DNA of 64,000 bases from Bdellovibrionaceae bacterium UBA6776 (GCA_002453155.1 DKGG01000025.1:14335-78334); one strand, 5' to 3'. Counted from the first letter of the stretch, positions 1-7,796 are shown. Notes: generated by a model from the sequence alone, not told the origin. Numbers and translations: made by a program.

Positions 1-481
1 GGATTGGGTGGTTGTAGGAGAAGTGGAAGGAACCGTGGAAGAAATTGGCTTTCGCTCCACCCGTGTTCGCACCTTTTACAATTCTTTGATTTCGGTTCCC
101 AATTCGATGATGGTGACGGCCACCATTGACAACATGGGAATGCGTCAATATCGACGCGTGACTCAAAAGTTAGGGCTTACTTACGACACTCCTCCCGAAA
201 AGTTGGAAGCCTTTGTTGAGGGCGTGAAAGAGATTCTTCGAACTCACGAAAACACTCGTAAAGATTATTTTCACGTGGTGTTCTCTGGTTACATGGATTC
301 GTCTTTGGAAATTTTGGTGTACTTTTTTGTGGAGGCCGAGGATTGGACCGAAGAGCTGTTGGCCAAAGAAGAAATTTTCTTAAAAATCTTAAAGCTTGCC
401 AAAGAAGTTTCTGTGGAATTTGCCTTTCCCACACGCACCGTTCATGTGGAGTCCGGCTCTGAAGTTTCTCCTCTTGCATAA
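1..481 (+). CDS. MscS-family mechanosensitive channel, C-terminal part
   Basis: The frame is open from the first base, so the gene begins upstream of the window and only about 159 residues are present. The segment starts with the end of the MscS beta domain (GEVEGTVEEIG, then RTFYNSLISVPNS), which in the family forms the cytoplasmic vestibule below the pore. A mixed alpha/beta C-terminal domain follows, with YFFVEAEDW near residue 110. Channels of this family release osmolytes through the inner membrane on hypo-osmotic shock. The pore helices are outside the window, so the subfamily cannot be assigned. A 15-bp perfect inverted repeat follows the stop codon. Confidence 0.85.
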   Translation, partial: DWVVVGEVEGTVEEIGFRSTRVRTFYNSLISVPNSMMVTATIDNMGMRQYRRVTQKLGLTYDTPPEKLEAFVEGVKEILRTHENTRKDYFHVVFSGYMDSSLEILVYFFVEAEDWTEELLAKEEIFLKILKLAKEVSVEFAFPTRTVHVESGSEVSPLA

Positions 482-497
482 TTCATTGCATTTAAAA

Positions 498-533
498 CTC
501 TAGGAAAATTGAGTGATATCAATTTTCCTAGAG
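498..533. terminator. 15-bp perfect inverted repeat behind the MscS gene
   Basis: Two 15-base arms (498-512 and 519-533) are exact reverse complements around a six-base loop. The element sits 16 bases after the MscS stop codon, where a terminator is expected. The following bases are not a T-run, so a factor-independent terminator is only one reading. The stem could equally stabilise the mRNA 3' end or bind a protein. Confidence 0.45.
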
Positions 534-664
534 AGAGATTCATAATGGAACCACTGTTGAAAAACTTCTAGGTGACGCAATCACCCCTGACATCTTTGGT
601 GATCATCGAATACCACTCTCTTCGCTTTCAATTTCACCAAGAGAAACAACAGTGAGGAGCAACG

Positions 665-1279
665 ATGAAACAAAAAATTTTTTTAAGCGCGTTAGTATTC
701 ACTCTTTCGGGAATTTGGACTCAGGCTTTTTCCGCAATTCCACCACACGAATCAAGTTCAAATACTGAGGAAATATCGCTGTCTGAAGTCCCCGAGGCCA
801 TGGTCTCACACATAGATTGGGAAGTTTACATCGTGGATGGCGATCAACTTTCCATGGATCTCAATTTTTTTGAAGATCAAGAGATCTTTGGTCAAGAGGG
901 ACTTTTGGAAGAGCTTTTAGAATATGAAAAAATCGCTTCCAGAAAAAATCATGGAAAGAGAAAAGAACCAAAAGCTTTAAAAAGAACCTGTGTGGCACAA
1001 AATGGAAAAGCGTCCTGGTACAGTGGTGCACAAAAAACGGCGAATGGTGAAAACTACAACGAAAATGACCTTACGGCCGCTCACAAAACCATTCCGTTTC
1101 ATTCGCTGGTCAAAGTGACATACAAGGGTAGGTCTGTGGTTGTGCGCATCAACGACGCAGGCCCATACATTTCGGGACGAGTGATTGATCTTTCTCGTGC
1201 CGCTGCAAAGGCCATAGGCATTATTGAAAAGGGAGTGGCTAACGTGCAGGTTCAGATTCTGCGCTGTGGACGGGGATAA
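665..1279 (+). CDS. rlpA: RlpA-like double-psi beta-barrel protein
   Basis: A 204-residue exported protein. Residues 1-23 form a signal peptide, about 85 acidic low-similarity residues follow, and residues 113-200 are a double-psi beta-barrel of the RlpA type. RlpA enzymes are septal lytic transglycosylases acting on denuded peptidoglycan. The three residues linked to activity in Pseudomonas RlpA are present as E129 (TANGE), H140 (TAAH) and D164 (NDAGP), and the IDLS motif is at 174-177. There is no lipobox and no SPOR domain, so it is shorter than classical RlpA and may target septa differently. Cys109 and Cys201 flank the barrel and could form a disulphide. The start is set by GAGGAG eight bases upstream. 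Confidence 0.85.
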   Translation: MKQKIFLSALVFTLSGIWTQAFSAIPPHESSSNTEEISLSEVPEAMVSHIDWEVYIVDGDQLSMDLNFFEDQEIFGQEGLLEELLEYEKIASRKNHGKRKEPKALKRTCVAQNGKASWYSGAQKTANGENYNENDLTAAHKTIPFHSLVKVTYKGRSVVVRINDAGPYISGRVIDLSRAAAKAIGIIEKGVANVQVQILRCGRG

Positions 1280-1331
1280 GGGTTTCAGTTTGAGTTCTTT
1301 TGACACTCATGAAGAGAGTTGAACCAGATTT

Positions 1332-1643
1332 TTAACGGGTTGGGAAATCCTTCCCCACCCGTTGAATGTGCTCCTTCAAATCTGAATTTTCGATCTGGTG
1401 AAACAATGAAAGATCAATCGAGTAGGGCAGCAGCAGATCATCCAATTCGGATTCAATCTGAAGCAAATCTGAGGTTGAGAGGTTTTCACCGACCAAAGTC
1501 AGATCAATGTCCGAGGAAGGCTTAAAATTCCCCATGGCTCGTGACCCATAGACAATGGCTCTTTCAATTTGAGAATGTCTCTTTAAAACAGATCCGATCT
1601 TTTGAAGCGACGCTTGCGAAAGTCCAAACAAATTCTTTGTCAT
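1332..1643 (-). CDS. MNT-type minimal nucleotidyltransferase, antitoxin of a HEPN/MNT pair
   Basis: A 103-residue minimal nucleotidyltransferase. It carries the complete active-site signature GS-x10-D-x-D (YGSRAMG through SDIDL). In the characterised HEPN/MNT systems this protein transfers AMP from ATP onto a tyrosine of the partner HEPN RNase and so silences it. The start codon overlaps the stop of the upstream HEPN gene by four bases, so the two are translationally coupled. An inverted repeat covers its stop codon. The family assignment is firm. That this pair acts as toxin-antitoxin is inferred from motif and gene order. Confidence 0.85.
   Translation of the reverse strand: MTKNLFGLSQASLQKIGSVLKRHSQIERAIVYGSRAMGNFKPSSDIDLTLVGENLSTSDLLQIESELDDLLLPYSIDLSLFHQIENSDLKEHIQRVGKDFPTR
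1334..1363. other. Inverted repeat overlapping the MNT stop codon
   Basis: Arms beginning AACGGGT and ending ACCCGTT pair over about 13 positions with one bulge. The stem contains the last codons and stop of the minus-strand MNT gene. It lies between the convergent rlpA and MNT genes and may end transcription from either side, but neither side has a clear T-run. Confidence 0.4.
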
Positions 1644-2011
1644 GATTTTTTTTGAATCTCGCTCATCTTATCTACAATGTCGTCCGCAGTGCTCTGATTG
1701 TAGGTGTGTGAAGTTTGGTTGCGGCTGTGAATCATTTCCATCCAAGGTTCGCCATCTGAGATCAGGCCGGCTTTGAAAGCCTCTCGGGTGGCATCACGGG
1801 AGCCCATGATGGAAGTGTTTCCTTGAAATTTAAAATAGTCTCTTAAGAGATTCCAGGCCAATTCATGGGTGAACTCAAAGGCTTGAATGACACCTTGTTT
1901 TTCTAAACGTGAGAGTTCTCTTTGTTGAGCCAGTTCAACAGCGGAGTTGAGTTGAGACAATGCTTGGGAAAAGCTGTTGAGTTTTTGGTGCCAGCGGACG
2001 TCTTGGTCCAT
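1640..2011 (-). CDS. HEPN-domain RNase toxin (HI0074-like)
   Basis: A 123-residue all-helical protein of the HI0074 family, once called nucleotidyltransferase substrate-binding protein. The catalytic HEPN motif R-x4-H-x-Y is intact as RNQTSHTY near residue 98. In well-studied pairs the Arg and His cut RNA and the Tyr is the residue AMPylated by MNT. The start is taken as the ATG at 2011, with an AAGGG Shine-Dalgarno about eight bases upstream. A TTG 18 bases further out is less convincing. The gene begins 36 bases behind tRNA-Gln on the same strand, so both may be co-transcribed. Its RNA target is unknown. Confidence 0.85.
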   Translation of the reverse strand: MDQDVRWHQKLNSFSQALSQLNSAVELAQQRELSRLEKQGVIQAFEFTHELAWNLLRDYFKFQGNTSIMGSRDATREAFKAGLISDGEPWMEMIHSRNQTSHTYNQSTADDIVDKMSEIQKKS

Positions 2012-2047
2012 CAAAAGCCCTTTCTTCAAAAAGTAAAAGGCAAAGAG

Positions 2048-2123
2048 TGGATGGGGCGGCAGGACTCGAACCTGCGAATGACAGAATCAAAATCTGTTGG
2101 CTTACCAACTTGCCGACGCCCCA
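2048..2123 (-). tRNA. tRNA-Gln (anticodon UUG)
   Basis: Reading the minus strand gives a full cloverleaf. The seven-base acceptor stem is TGGGGCG with CGCCCCA. The anticodon stem ACAGA/TCTGT encloses the loop TTTTGAT, with anticodon TTG, and the T-arm is GCAGG-TTCGAGT-CCTGC. The 3' CCA is encoded. The U1-A72 pair at the acceptor end is typical of glutamine tRNA. The gene sits between spoVG and the HEPN/MNT pair on the same strand. Confidence 0.95.
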
Positions 2124-2337
2124 ACAGGAAAAATTGTGAATCCTCTTTTTGGCGCGAAGAGCTGGAAATGGCAAGGAAAAATTAAAGCGACCACCCAGAT
2201 AATCCCCAAAAAACCACTTAAAAATGCCCGCAAAATGAGCTTTTCAAGAAGATGTGGGCCACTGGTGAGCCGGGGAGGCTGATCTCGAGCAAAGTATGCC
2301 CCTTATGGTCGGAGGGGTGCTCCTCCCCACCCGACAA
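2102..2337 (-). pseudogene. Possible frameshifted small membrane-protein gene
   Basis: Two minus-strand frames join into a protein-like sequence if one G is added to the G-run at about 2298-2301. A TTG start at 2337 gives SGGEEHPSDHKG. After the shift the frame reads AYFARDQPPRL, then a hydrophobic helix with FLGIIWVVALIF, and stops inside the 5' end of tRNA-Gln. The joined product would be about 78 residues with one membrane segment. No strong ribosome site is visible. The region also contains a stem at 2308-2335 (GTCGG and GGGG arms) that could instead be a plain transcription signal after spoVG. This is a tentative call: remnant gene, sequencing slip or chance. Confidence 0.3.
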
Positions 2338-2356
2338 GGCACGCTTCAGAAGAAGC

Positions 2357-2641
2357 TTAAGGAATCTCCTTCAAACCCTCACCCAAAGATTCCACCTCTG
2401 CCTTATAGGCATCGAAAATGCTCTTTTCAATATGGTCTCGGGTCTCTTGATTCAAAGGGTGGGCAATGTCTTTAAACTGACCGTCTTTGCGCTTTTTAGA
2501 AGGCATGGCCACGAACAATCCATCATGTCCTTTAATGATTTTTAAATCACGAATCACAAAACAATCATCAATGGTAATGGTGATATAAGCCTTCAGTCGG
2601 TCTTCATTCACAGGGAAAACTTTAACGTCGGTGATTTTCAT
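2357..2641 (-). CDS. spoVG: SpoVG family protein
   Basis: A 94-residue SpoVG, close to the family's usual length. It has the conserved opening MKITDVKVFPV and the patches FVIRDLKIIKG and FVAMPSKKRKDGQFKDIAHP. SpoVG proteins are small nucleic-acid-binding regulators. In Firmicutes they affect division-septum placement and virulence genes, and in Borrelia they bind DNA and RNA. In this lineage the role is not established. The gene stands alone, downstream of the terminator of the fibre operon and upstream of tRNA-Gln on the same strand. A GAGACTCTT stretch precedes the start. Confidence 0.95.
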   Translation of the reverse strand: MKITDVKVFPVNEDRLKAYITITIDDCFVIRDLKIIKGHDGLFVAMPSKKRKDGQFKDIAHPLNQETRDHIEKSIFDAYKAEVESLGEGLKEIP

Positions 2642-2710
2642 AAGAGTCTCCAGTTGTGTTCAAGCTGATAAATACTTTTCGGCTCAAACTCACCTGGACT
2701 AAAGGCGGTA

Positions 2711-2742
2711 ACGAAAAGAAGTGTTTCAAAACGAAACACTTC
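2711..2742 (-). terminator. Terminator of the fibre/lipoprotein operon
   Basis: A ten-base stem (2718-2727 with 2733-2742) around a five-base loop is followed on the minus strand by TTTT. It lies 30 bases behind the stop codon of the fibre gene and before spoVG, as expected of a factor-independent terminator. Confidence 0.75.
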
Positions 2743-2772
2743 TTCTTAAAAAGTTTCAGTTTTCTCTAAAAA

Positions 2773-5283
2773 TTAATCGCACATAGGAGCATTGGGATCT
2801 TTTTCACAGAGGTAGCCTTTAAGCATGGCGTTCTCGGCTTCCAAAGCTTCCAAGCGCTCATCGTGCTCAGAAAGCCAAGACGCAAGTTCTTTGACCGCTT
2901 CAATCAATGGAGCAACCAAAACGGCATAATCAACTCTCAAGAAACCAGAGTCTATGTCTTCTTTAACTGCCGTTGGAAATTGCTCTTGAACTTCTTGAGC
3001 AATCACACCAATGTCATGTCTTCCTGGTGAGATTGACTTTTCATTCCAATCAAATTCAACACCATTGAGTTTTGAAATTTTCTCGAGTGACGAAGCAATT
3101 GGAGAAATGTTGGTTTTGAGTCGTCGATCCGAAGTACAATTTGTACCACCAGATCCATTTCCAAGGATACAGTCTGTAGTTCCTTGCACTCTTAGATTTC
3201 CCCAAATATGAAGTTTTTCACTTGGGCTCGCAGTACCAATTCCGAGATTTCCATTTGCAAGGAGCGTCATTTTCGTCATGGGAGCAGAACTTCCATCAGC
3301 CACTTGAAATTCCATACGAGTGGGAACTGTTGTGGTGGGCGTTCCATCTGTCACAAAATTGATTTTCGCCGCAGGAAGAGATCCTGATTTTGCACTCAAA
3401 CTAAAGAGGACATCATTTGTCTCGGGATTTGTTGGTGCGGAAACAGTTCCTCGACTGCGATTTGCGATAATTGTTACCGCGTCCGTTGGATTCGAACTTG
3501 CGCTTGCAATTTGAGCTATGGCAATTCCGGAATCAACGGATGTTCTGAATACAGGCGAAGTTCCCGTAGGTCGTTTAATTTCAAAATACTGAGAATCATT
3601 TGGCATGTTGAAAGTCCCGCCGCCATTCACTTGCAACGTTGACACTGGAGCGCTGGTTCCAATCCCCACATTCCCACCACTTAAAATGGTCATTGCGGGA
3701 GAGTTGTCTGTTTCAAGTTGTAAGCTTTGAGCATCATTGGTTCCAATCACAACGGTTGATCCGGTGGTGTTACCACCATTCACAATATCGCCACTTCCGC
3801 CCGCTGAAACATTGGCAATCTCATCCCAAGTGGCTCCGTTGTCTCGGTAAATCTTCTGTGTGTCGGTGGCCAAGTAAACGGCCCCTGAACTTCCAGCAGT
3901 AGGCTTTGAAGCATCAGCACCGGCCGCCATCGTCGTCACACCGCTCAAGTTTTGAACCGCATCGGTAATTCCATAACCGCTGAGTGTGGTGGGATTGGTT
4001 CCCGCGGTTACACGACCTTTCGCATCCACTGTCACTGATTTGTAAGTGCCCGCTGTAGCACCGCTGGTGGCCAAAGTCAGTGTTCCATCGTTTGCCAATG
4101 TGGCGTCACCAGACATTGCCACCGCTGCCGCCTGGTTTGAGACGTTACCTACCCAGATGTTGGCACTGGTTAAAGAACTTCCTGCAACTGCTGACAGCTT
4201 TCCAGAAAAACTGTCGTAATCGATTTTGCTCAAAAGACCTGCAGTCACTCCGGCGGCAGAAGCCATCGGTATATTTAAGGTGTGAACATTGGAACTGGAC
4301 GACCAAGCAGGAGTTGTGCCTGAAGTTCCTGGAGCTCCAAAACTTTGTGTGCCACCGGTTTGACCATTTAGAGAGGACAAGCCAGAGCCGGAAATTGCGG
4401 CGGTCGTTGCAGACGTGATGCGACCTTTGGCATCAATGGCGATTACAGGCACTTCAGTGGCGGAACCATAAGTGTTTGCACTCACTCCGCTGTCGTCCAA
4501 ACTGATCACTGGAGTTGTTGTTCCGGTTGCAACAGTGATGGGAGCTGTTCCAGTGACGTTGGTCACAGATCCTCCGCCAGATGGAGACACCCAGCTTAAA
4601 GCTCCAGCACCGTTTGTAGAAAGGACATCGCCGCTAGACCCGCCGTTGATGGGTAAGGTGAGCGTATAGCTGCTTCCCAAACTGGATGGTGCGTTGATGG
4701 CAACGCCATTTGCATTGGAACTGTCCATAAACTTAATAGAACTTCGAACCGTCTGCGGATTGGAAGTTTCCGTTCGGGAAACAAAATCCAAAGGTGTTAA
4801 ACCTTGCAAAGTTTCGGCGACGATCGCAGAGGGAACCGGAGACAAAGCATAATTGGGACTCAATGGAGTTCCGTTGACGGTGACCTTTAATTCTCGTCCA
4901 TCGCCGCTTGCAGCCGTGTAGCCCAATGTGCAATTGGTTCCACTCCCTCGTACGGCCACTTCGTTTTGAAAGATCTTTTTAAATTCAAGTCCGCCATCAA
5001 CTCCAGCGCCCACGCGAGTTCCTGACCCAATGCGCACACTAAAGTGCCCGCCAGCGTCCAGTGCAACACTGGGATGATTCTCTTCAAACAAAAGACAGTT
5101 GTCCAATCCACCGGGTTCATAGATTTGAAAGGTCAAGCTCACGGTGCCGGTCATTGGAGCTCCCAAATTGTCCACCAACACTCCATCAAAATTGAAATTT
5201 TGCGAGAGGTTCAGCGACCACACATTTCCGCCCGTCAGCACAAGGGCCAACAACGCCATCAATGAGTAAGTTTTTGCCTTCAT
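2773..5283 (-). CDS. Surface fibre-like protein with C-terminal S74 intramolecular chaperone
   Basis: An 836-residue exported protein. A signal peptide ends near residue 24. A Ser/Thr/Gly/Asn-rich body follows, with phage tail-fibre-like stretches such as TTLSGYGITDAV and QKIYRDNGATWDEI. The last 120 residues are a peptidase S74 chaperone domain. In phage endosialidases this domain trimerises the fibre and then cuts itself off through a Ser-Lys pair five residues apart. Here S718 and K723 in TSDRRLKTNI fit exactly. The tail ends in a coiled coil (ERLEALEAENAMLK). The start is the second ATG, seven bases from AAGGAG. No phage genes are nearby, so a host surface fibre is more likely than a prophage part. 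It is coupled to the upstream lipoprotein. Confidence 0.8.
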   Translation of the reverse strand: MKAKTYSLMALLALVLTGGNVWSLNLSQNFNFDGVLVDNLGAPMTGTVSLTFQIYEPGGLDNCLLFEENHPSVALDAGGHFSVRIGSGTRVGAGVDGGLEFKKIFQNEVAVRGSGTNCTLGYTAASGDGRELKVTVNGTPLSPNYALSPVPSAIVAETLQGLTPLDFVSRTETSNPQTVRSSIKFMDSSNANGVAINAPSSLGSSYTLTLPINGGSSGDVLSTNGAGALSWVSPSGGGSVTNVTGTAPITVATGTTTPVISLDDSGVSANTYGSATEVPVIAIDAKGRITSATTAAISGSGLSSLNGQTGGTQSFGAPGTSGTTPAWSSSSNVHTLNIPMASAAGVTAGLLSKIDYDSFSGKLSAVAGSSLTSANIWVGNVSNQAAAVAMSGDATLANDGTLTLATSGATAGTYKSVTVDAKGRVTAGTNPTTLSGYGITDAVQNLSGVTTMAAGADASKPTAGSSGAVYLATDTQKIYRDNGATWDEIANVSAGGSGDIVNGGNTTGSTVVIGTNDAQSLQLETDNSPAMTILSGGNVGIGTSAPVSTLQVNGGGTFNMPNDSQYFEIKRPTGTSPVFRTSVDSGIAIAQIASASSNPTDAVTIIANRSRGTVSAPTNPETNDVLFSLSAKSGSLPAAKINFVTDGTPTTTVPTRMEFQVADGSSAPMTKMTLLANGNLGIGTASPSEKLHIWGNLRVQGTTDCILGNGSGGTNCTSDRRLKTNISPIASSLEKISKLNGVEFDWNEKSISPGRHDIGVIAQEVQEQFPTAVKEDIDSGFLRVDYAVLVAPLIEAVKELASWLSEHDERLEALEAENAMLKGYLCEKDPNAPMCD

Positions 5284-5295
5284 GTCCATGCTCCT

Positions 5296-5988
5296 TTATT
5301 CACGCACGTACAACTTAATGTTCGAACCTGTTAAAACTTTATCCGGGGCAAATGCGCCCACGCGTCCTTTTAAAACAATGGAGTTTCCGGTGTTGGCACT
5401 TTTTCCCGTGCTCACCGAAACCTCAAAGCGATTTGCATTTGAAGTTGGAGTGGTGGTCGTGTCTGTGCATGTGGATGGCAGGCTCATTTGAGCGGCCAAG
5501 TGATTGTCCACACCGGGGAAGGAATAATTGATAGAGACAGACACATCGTTGGCGAGAATTTCCACATTGGACTTTGAAGCGACAAGATAGGTGTTCAACA
5601 ATTGGGAGGCGGACAGCCTCGCTCCAATTTGAGGACACTCCTGATTGACTCCCTCGGCTTGCAGAAAAACATAAAGATCAATTTTTCGGTTGAGCCCCTT
5701 GGGGACAGCCAACTCAATGCTTTCTCCCAGCGCTTTAAATCCACCAATGCGCCCCATTTGAGGACTGCAGGCGTCGGCAGGGGGAACTTCAATTCCAGGT
5801 CCGGTGACACTGACTCCAAAGCAAGCTTTGCGATTAGCCGGAAGAGCAAGGCTTCCCACCTTGCCTAAACTCTTGGGCATGGTGATCACCAGGTTGGCGC
5901 CCCGTTCTTCTACGGGTCGGCTGCAAGCCGACAGCACCACGGCAAAGGCCAAAGCCCATTGAAATTTCAGATTCCAAACACGTCCCAT
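5296..5988 (-). CDS. Lipoprotein of unknown function, partner of the fibre gene
   Basis: A 230-residue protein with a lipobox (LSAC, modified Cys22), so it should be anchored in a membrane. The mature part has four or five cysteines, a TTTT-containing linker near residue 180, and no recognised domain. It ends 12 bases before the fibre start on the same strand, so the two form an operon. Anchoring or exporting the fibre is a reasonable inference but not shown. AGGGAG lies 12 bases upstream of the ATG. Confidence 0.65.
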   Translation of the reverse strand: MGRVWNLKFQWALAFAVVLSACSRPVEERGANLVITMPKSLGKVGSLALPANRKACFGVSVTGPGIEVPPADACSPQMGRIGGFKALGESIELAVPKGLNRKIDLYVFLQAEGVNQECPQIGARLSASQLLNTYLVASKSNVEILANDVSVSINYSFPGVDNHLAAQMSLPSTCTDTTTTPTSNANRFEVSVSTGKSANTGNSIVLKGRVGAFAPDKVLTGSNIKLYVRE

Positions 5989-6234
5989 GAAAGATGTACT
6001 CCCTCATTATGAATATCGGAGGTCCTCTTAAGGTCCTGGAGAAAAAAAATGTGAATTTTAGATTTTTTAACTGGTGCATGGATCGAAGTGAGACGGGGAG
6101 TATTGAGTACTAATGTGCTTGGTTCAAATGAATCTTGGATTGCAAAAAACATCTGCTTCAAAATGAGAAAATTTGCATGTGAAACTGCACACAAAGTTTC
6201 TTGACCCACTCGGCATTGAGCCGTCGAGAAGGGC

Positions 6235-7035
6235 CTATCCTTTGTGTCGATTGTGATTTGAGCAGAGCACTTGAAGATTGTTGCGTTGTTGCCTTCCCCC
6301 TTTCCTTACGGGAAAAATGTGATCGATTTGCAAAAAGTGATCGGACTCGCATCCTGGATATTGGCATTTGTAATTTGCGTTCTCTAGCACATCATTTCGC
6401 AAGCGTTTTGAGATTTGCCGAGGGTTCTTCGATCTTGGTGCACCAAAATCTTTGCTCTTATTGGGTTTTGAAGATTTCCACTGGATATTTTCATAAGATT
6501 TGAGTTCCTTTTCAATCAAGTCCATCAATAGACTTTCCACATTGTGTTTGTGTGACTTTAGGGCCTTTAGTTTTTCCAGACTCTTGTTCTGTTCATGAGT
6601 CAATTCCAGTCTCAAGTGCACCTTGTCTGCATATTCTGTTTTTTTGATCTTTAGAGTCGGTGTAGGCTCCAGAAACATGGCCTTCACTTCGCGAGAAGAC
6701 TTGTTTTCCATGGACTTTAAAACTTTTCTTTTTGCCGCCACCGGTTTGTTTCGGAGATGCTTAAACGCTGTGGTTACGGCAGACAGGGTCAGACTTCCCT
6801 GATCAATTTTTTGTTTGATTTCTGGAACTTCTTTTGCCAAGCGGACGCAAGCCTGTCGTTGATAGGCGGTGGCTTCCGAATATCCAAGTCCACGAACCAG
6901 ATAGTCGAAAAGGGAATGATGCCCCATCTCAAGGTACTGCCTGCTGGTTTCCATTTCTTGAAGCTTGTTTAAAATTTCAGAAGTGATTCGTTTCTCTTTT
7001 TTCCGAAGTTCAAGAAGCTCGTTGTGAATATTCAT
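6235..7035 (-). CDS. HNH endonuclease with DUF222-like N-terminus
   Basis: A 266-residue protein. Residues 1-110 are the helical DUF222-like region (GHHSLFDYLVRGLGYSEATAYQRQ), the middle is basic, and the C-terminus is an HNH nuclease with zinc-knuckle cysteines (KCQYPGC), the IDHIFP core and LCSNHNRHKG. The protein stops directly after the HNH motif. A 339-residue paralogue lies at 60.6-61.7 kb. Such proteins are often multicopy and their biological target is unknown. AGAGGA upstream fixes the start. The gene-free stretch upstream of it contains three structured repeats. Confidence 0.75.
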   Translation of the reverse strand: MNIHNELLELRKKEKRITSEILNKLQEMETSRQYLEMGHHSLFDYLVRGLGYSEATAYQRQACVRLAKEVPEIKQKIDQGSLTLSAVTTAFKHLRNKPVAAKRKVLKSMENKSSREVKAMFLEPTPTLKIKKTEYADKVHLRLELTHEQNKSLEKLKALKSHKHNVESLLMDLIEKELKSYENIQWKSSKPNKSKDFGAPRSKNPRQISKRLRNDVLENANYKCQYPGCESDHFLQIDHIFPVRKGGRQQRNNLQVLCSNHNRHKG

Positions 7036-7360
7036 AGATCCTCTTTCTATTGAAGGAACGTTACCATGGGTTTTTATTTTCTAATTTTGGCTTTTAGAAG
7101 TGTCTTGGAGCGACGATTAATTTTTTATCAGGTCGGTCTCACGTTTAAAAAAAGAAACAGTTACAGAAGTTCTTAGAAGGTTAGGAAGTGCTTCTATGAG
7201 TGATTGAAACATTCTGTATCACATGAAAAAAATCGAAAAATACCCGTCAAATAATATTTCTAAAAAATAAAAATCCTGCCGCAATGTTTAGTAGACACTT
7301 GGAACTTGAGTGTTAAGAACTGCAAACTTCAAATACTGATCTTACTGCGTAGAGGTTTTT

Positions 7361-7487
7361 AATTCCCAAATCCATATTTTATAGAGAAGGACCTCCAGCA
7401 AGCAGGATGCGCTTTGGCCGCAGGGCAAATGCTGGAAGAGTTCATGGATGAACGCGTCCGGTTCTATGAAATATGGATTTGGGAATT
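7361..7487 (+). repeat. Structured repeat, copy A
   Basis: A 127-base element bounded by a 19-bp perfect inverted repeat (7361-7379 with 7469-7487) that continues inward with G-U pairs to about 30 bp. Inside is the conserved core at 7392-7457. It has a CCAG/CTGG stem, the invariant CAGGA segment, a hairpin TTTG..CC/GG..CAAA, and a hairpin GTTC-ATGGAT-GAAC. Copies B, C and D share this order. Confidence 0.75.
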
Positions 7488-7504
7488 AGGAACTTATGTA
7501 CAGG

Positions 7505-7585
7505 AAAAAATCTCAAGGAAACAGGAGGTGATTTGTCCGAAGGACAAAGACTTGTGAGCCCATGGATGGGCGTGTGGGATTTCAG
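7505..7585 (+). repeat. Structured repeat, copy B (short outer stem)
   Basis: It starts 18 bases after copy A in the same orientation. The core at 7512-7575 is nearly identical to copy D 45 kb away: 59 of 64 bases by eye. The inner hairpins are TTTGTCC-GAA-GGACAAA and GCCC-ATGGAT-GGGC. The outer stem is only about seven pairs (AAATCTC with GGGATTT), so the terminal repeat seems eroded or naturally short. Confidence 0.7.
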
Positions 7586-7648
7586 GCATTTTTAAAATTT
7601 GAGAGAGACGGGTTTCCAGTGCGACTCTTCACCTCATTCGCTAAACAA

Positions 7649-7796
7649 ATTCATCAATCTTTTATTTCTATTTCATATCTATAGAGACGGACTCACCCTT
7701 CCTTGGGTTCTACCAGCATTTGCCTTTAGGCAAACGCATCCTGCTTGTTGGAGGTTCTTTTCTATAGATATGAATAGAAACAAAGGATTGATGAAT
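7649..7796 (-). repeat. Structured repeat, copy C (inverted)
   Basis: A 148-base element in the opposite orientation to A and B. Its outer inverted repeat is about 40 bp with one bulge and two or three mismatches (7649-7687 with 7761-7796). Read on the minus strand the core matches copy A closely, including AAGCAGGATGCG. Its last hairpin is ACCC-AAGGAA-GGGT, changed on both sides relative to the others. Confidence 0.7.

Noticed and set aside
2773..5283. Prophage tail-fibre gene
   Set aside because: No other phage genes are nearby, the protein has a secretion signal and its partner is a lipoprotein.
7361..7796. Insertion sequence or MITE with a transposase
   Set aside because: No transposase frame is present, the outer inverted repeats differ between copies, and no target duplication is evident. 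The structured-repeat reading fits better.
7361..7796. HEARO/OMEGA-type guide RNA of an IscB system
   Set aside because: The nearby HNH protein has a DUF222-like N-terminus and no RuvC motifs, and I could not match the RNA core to that class.
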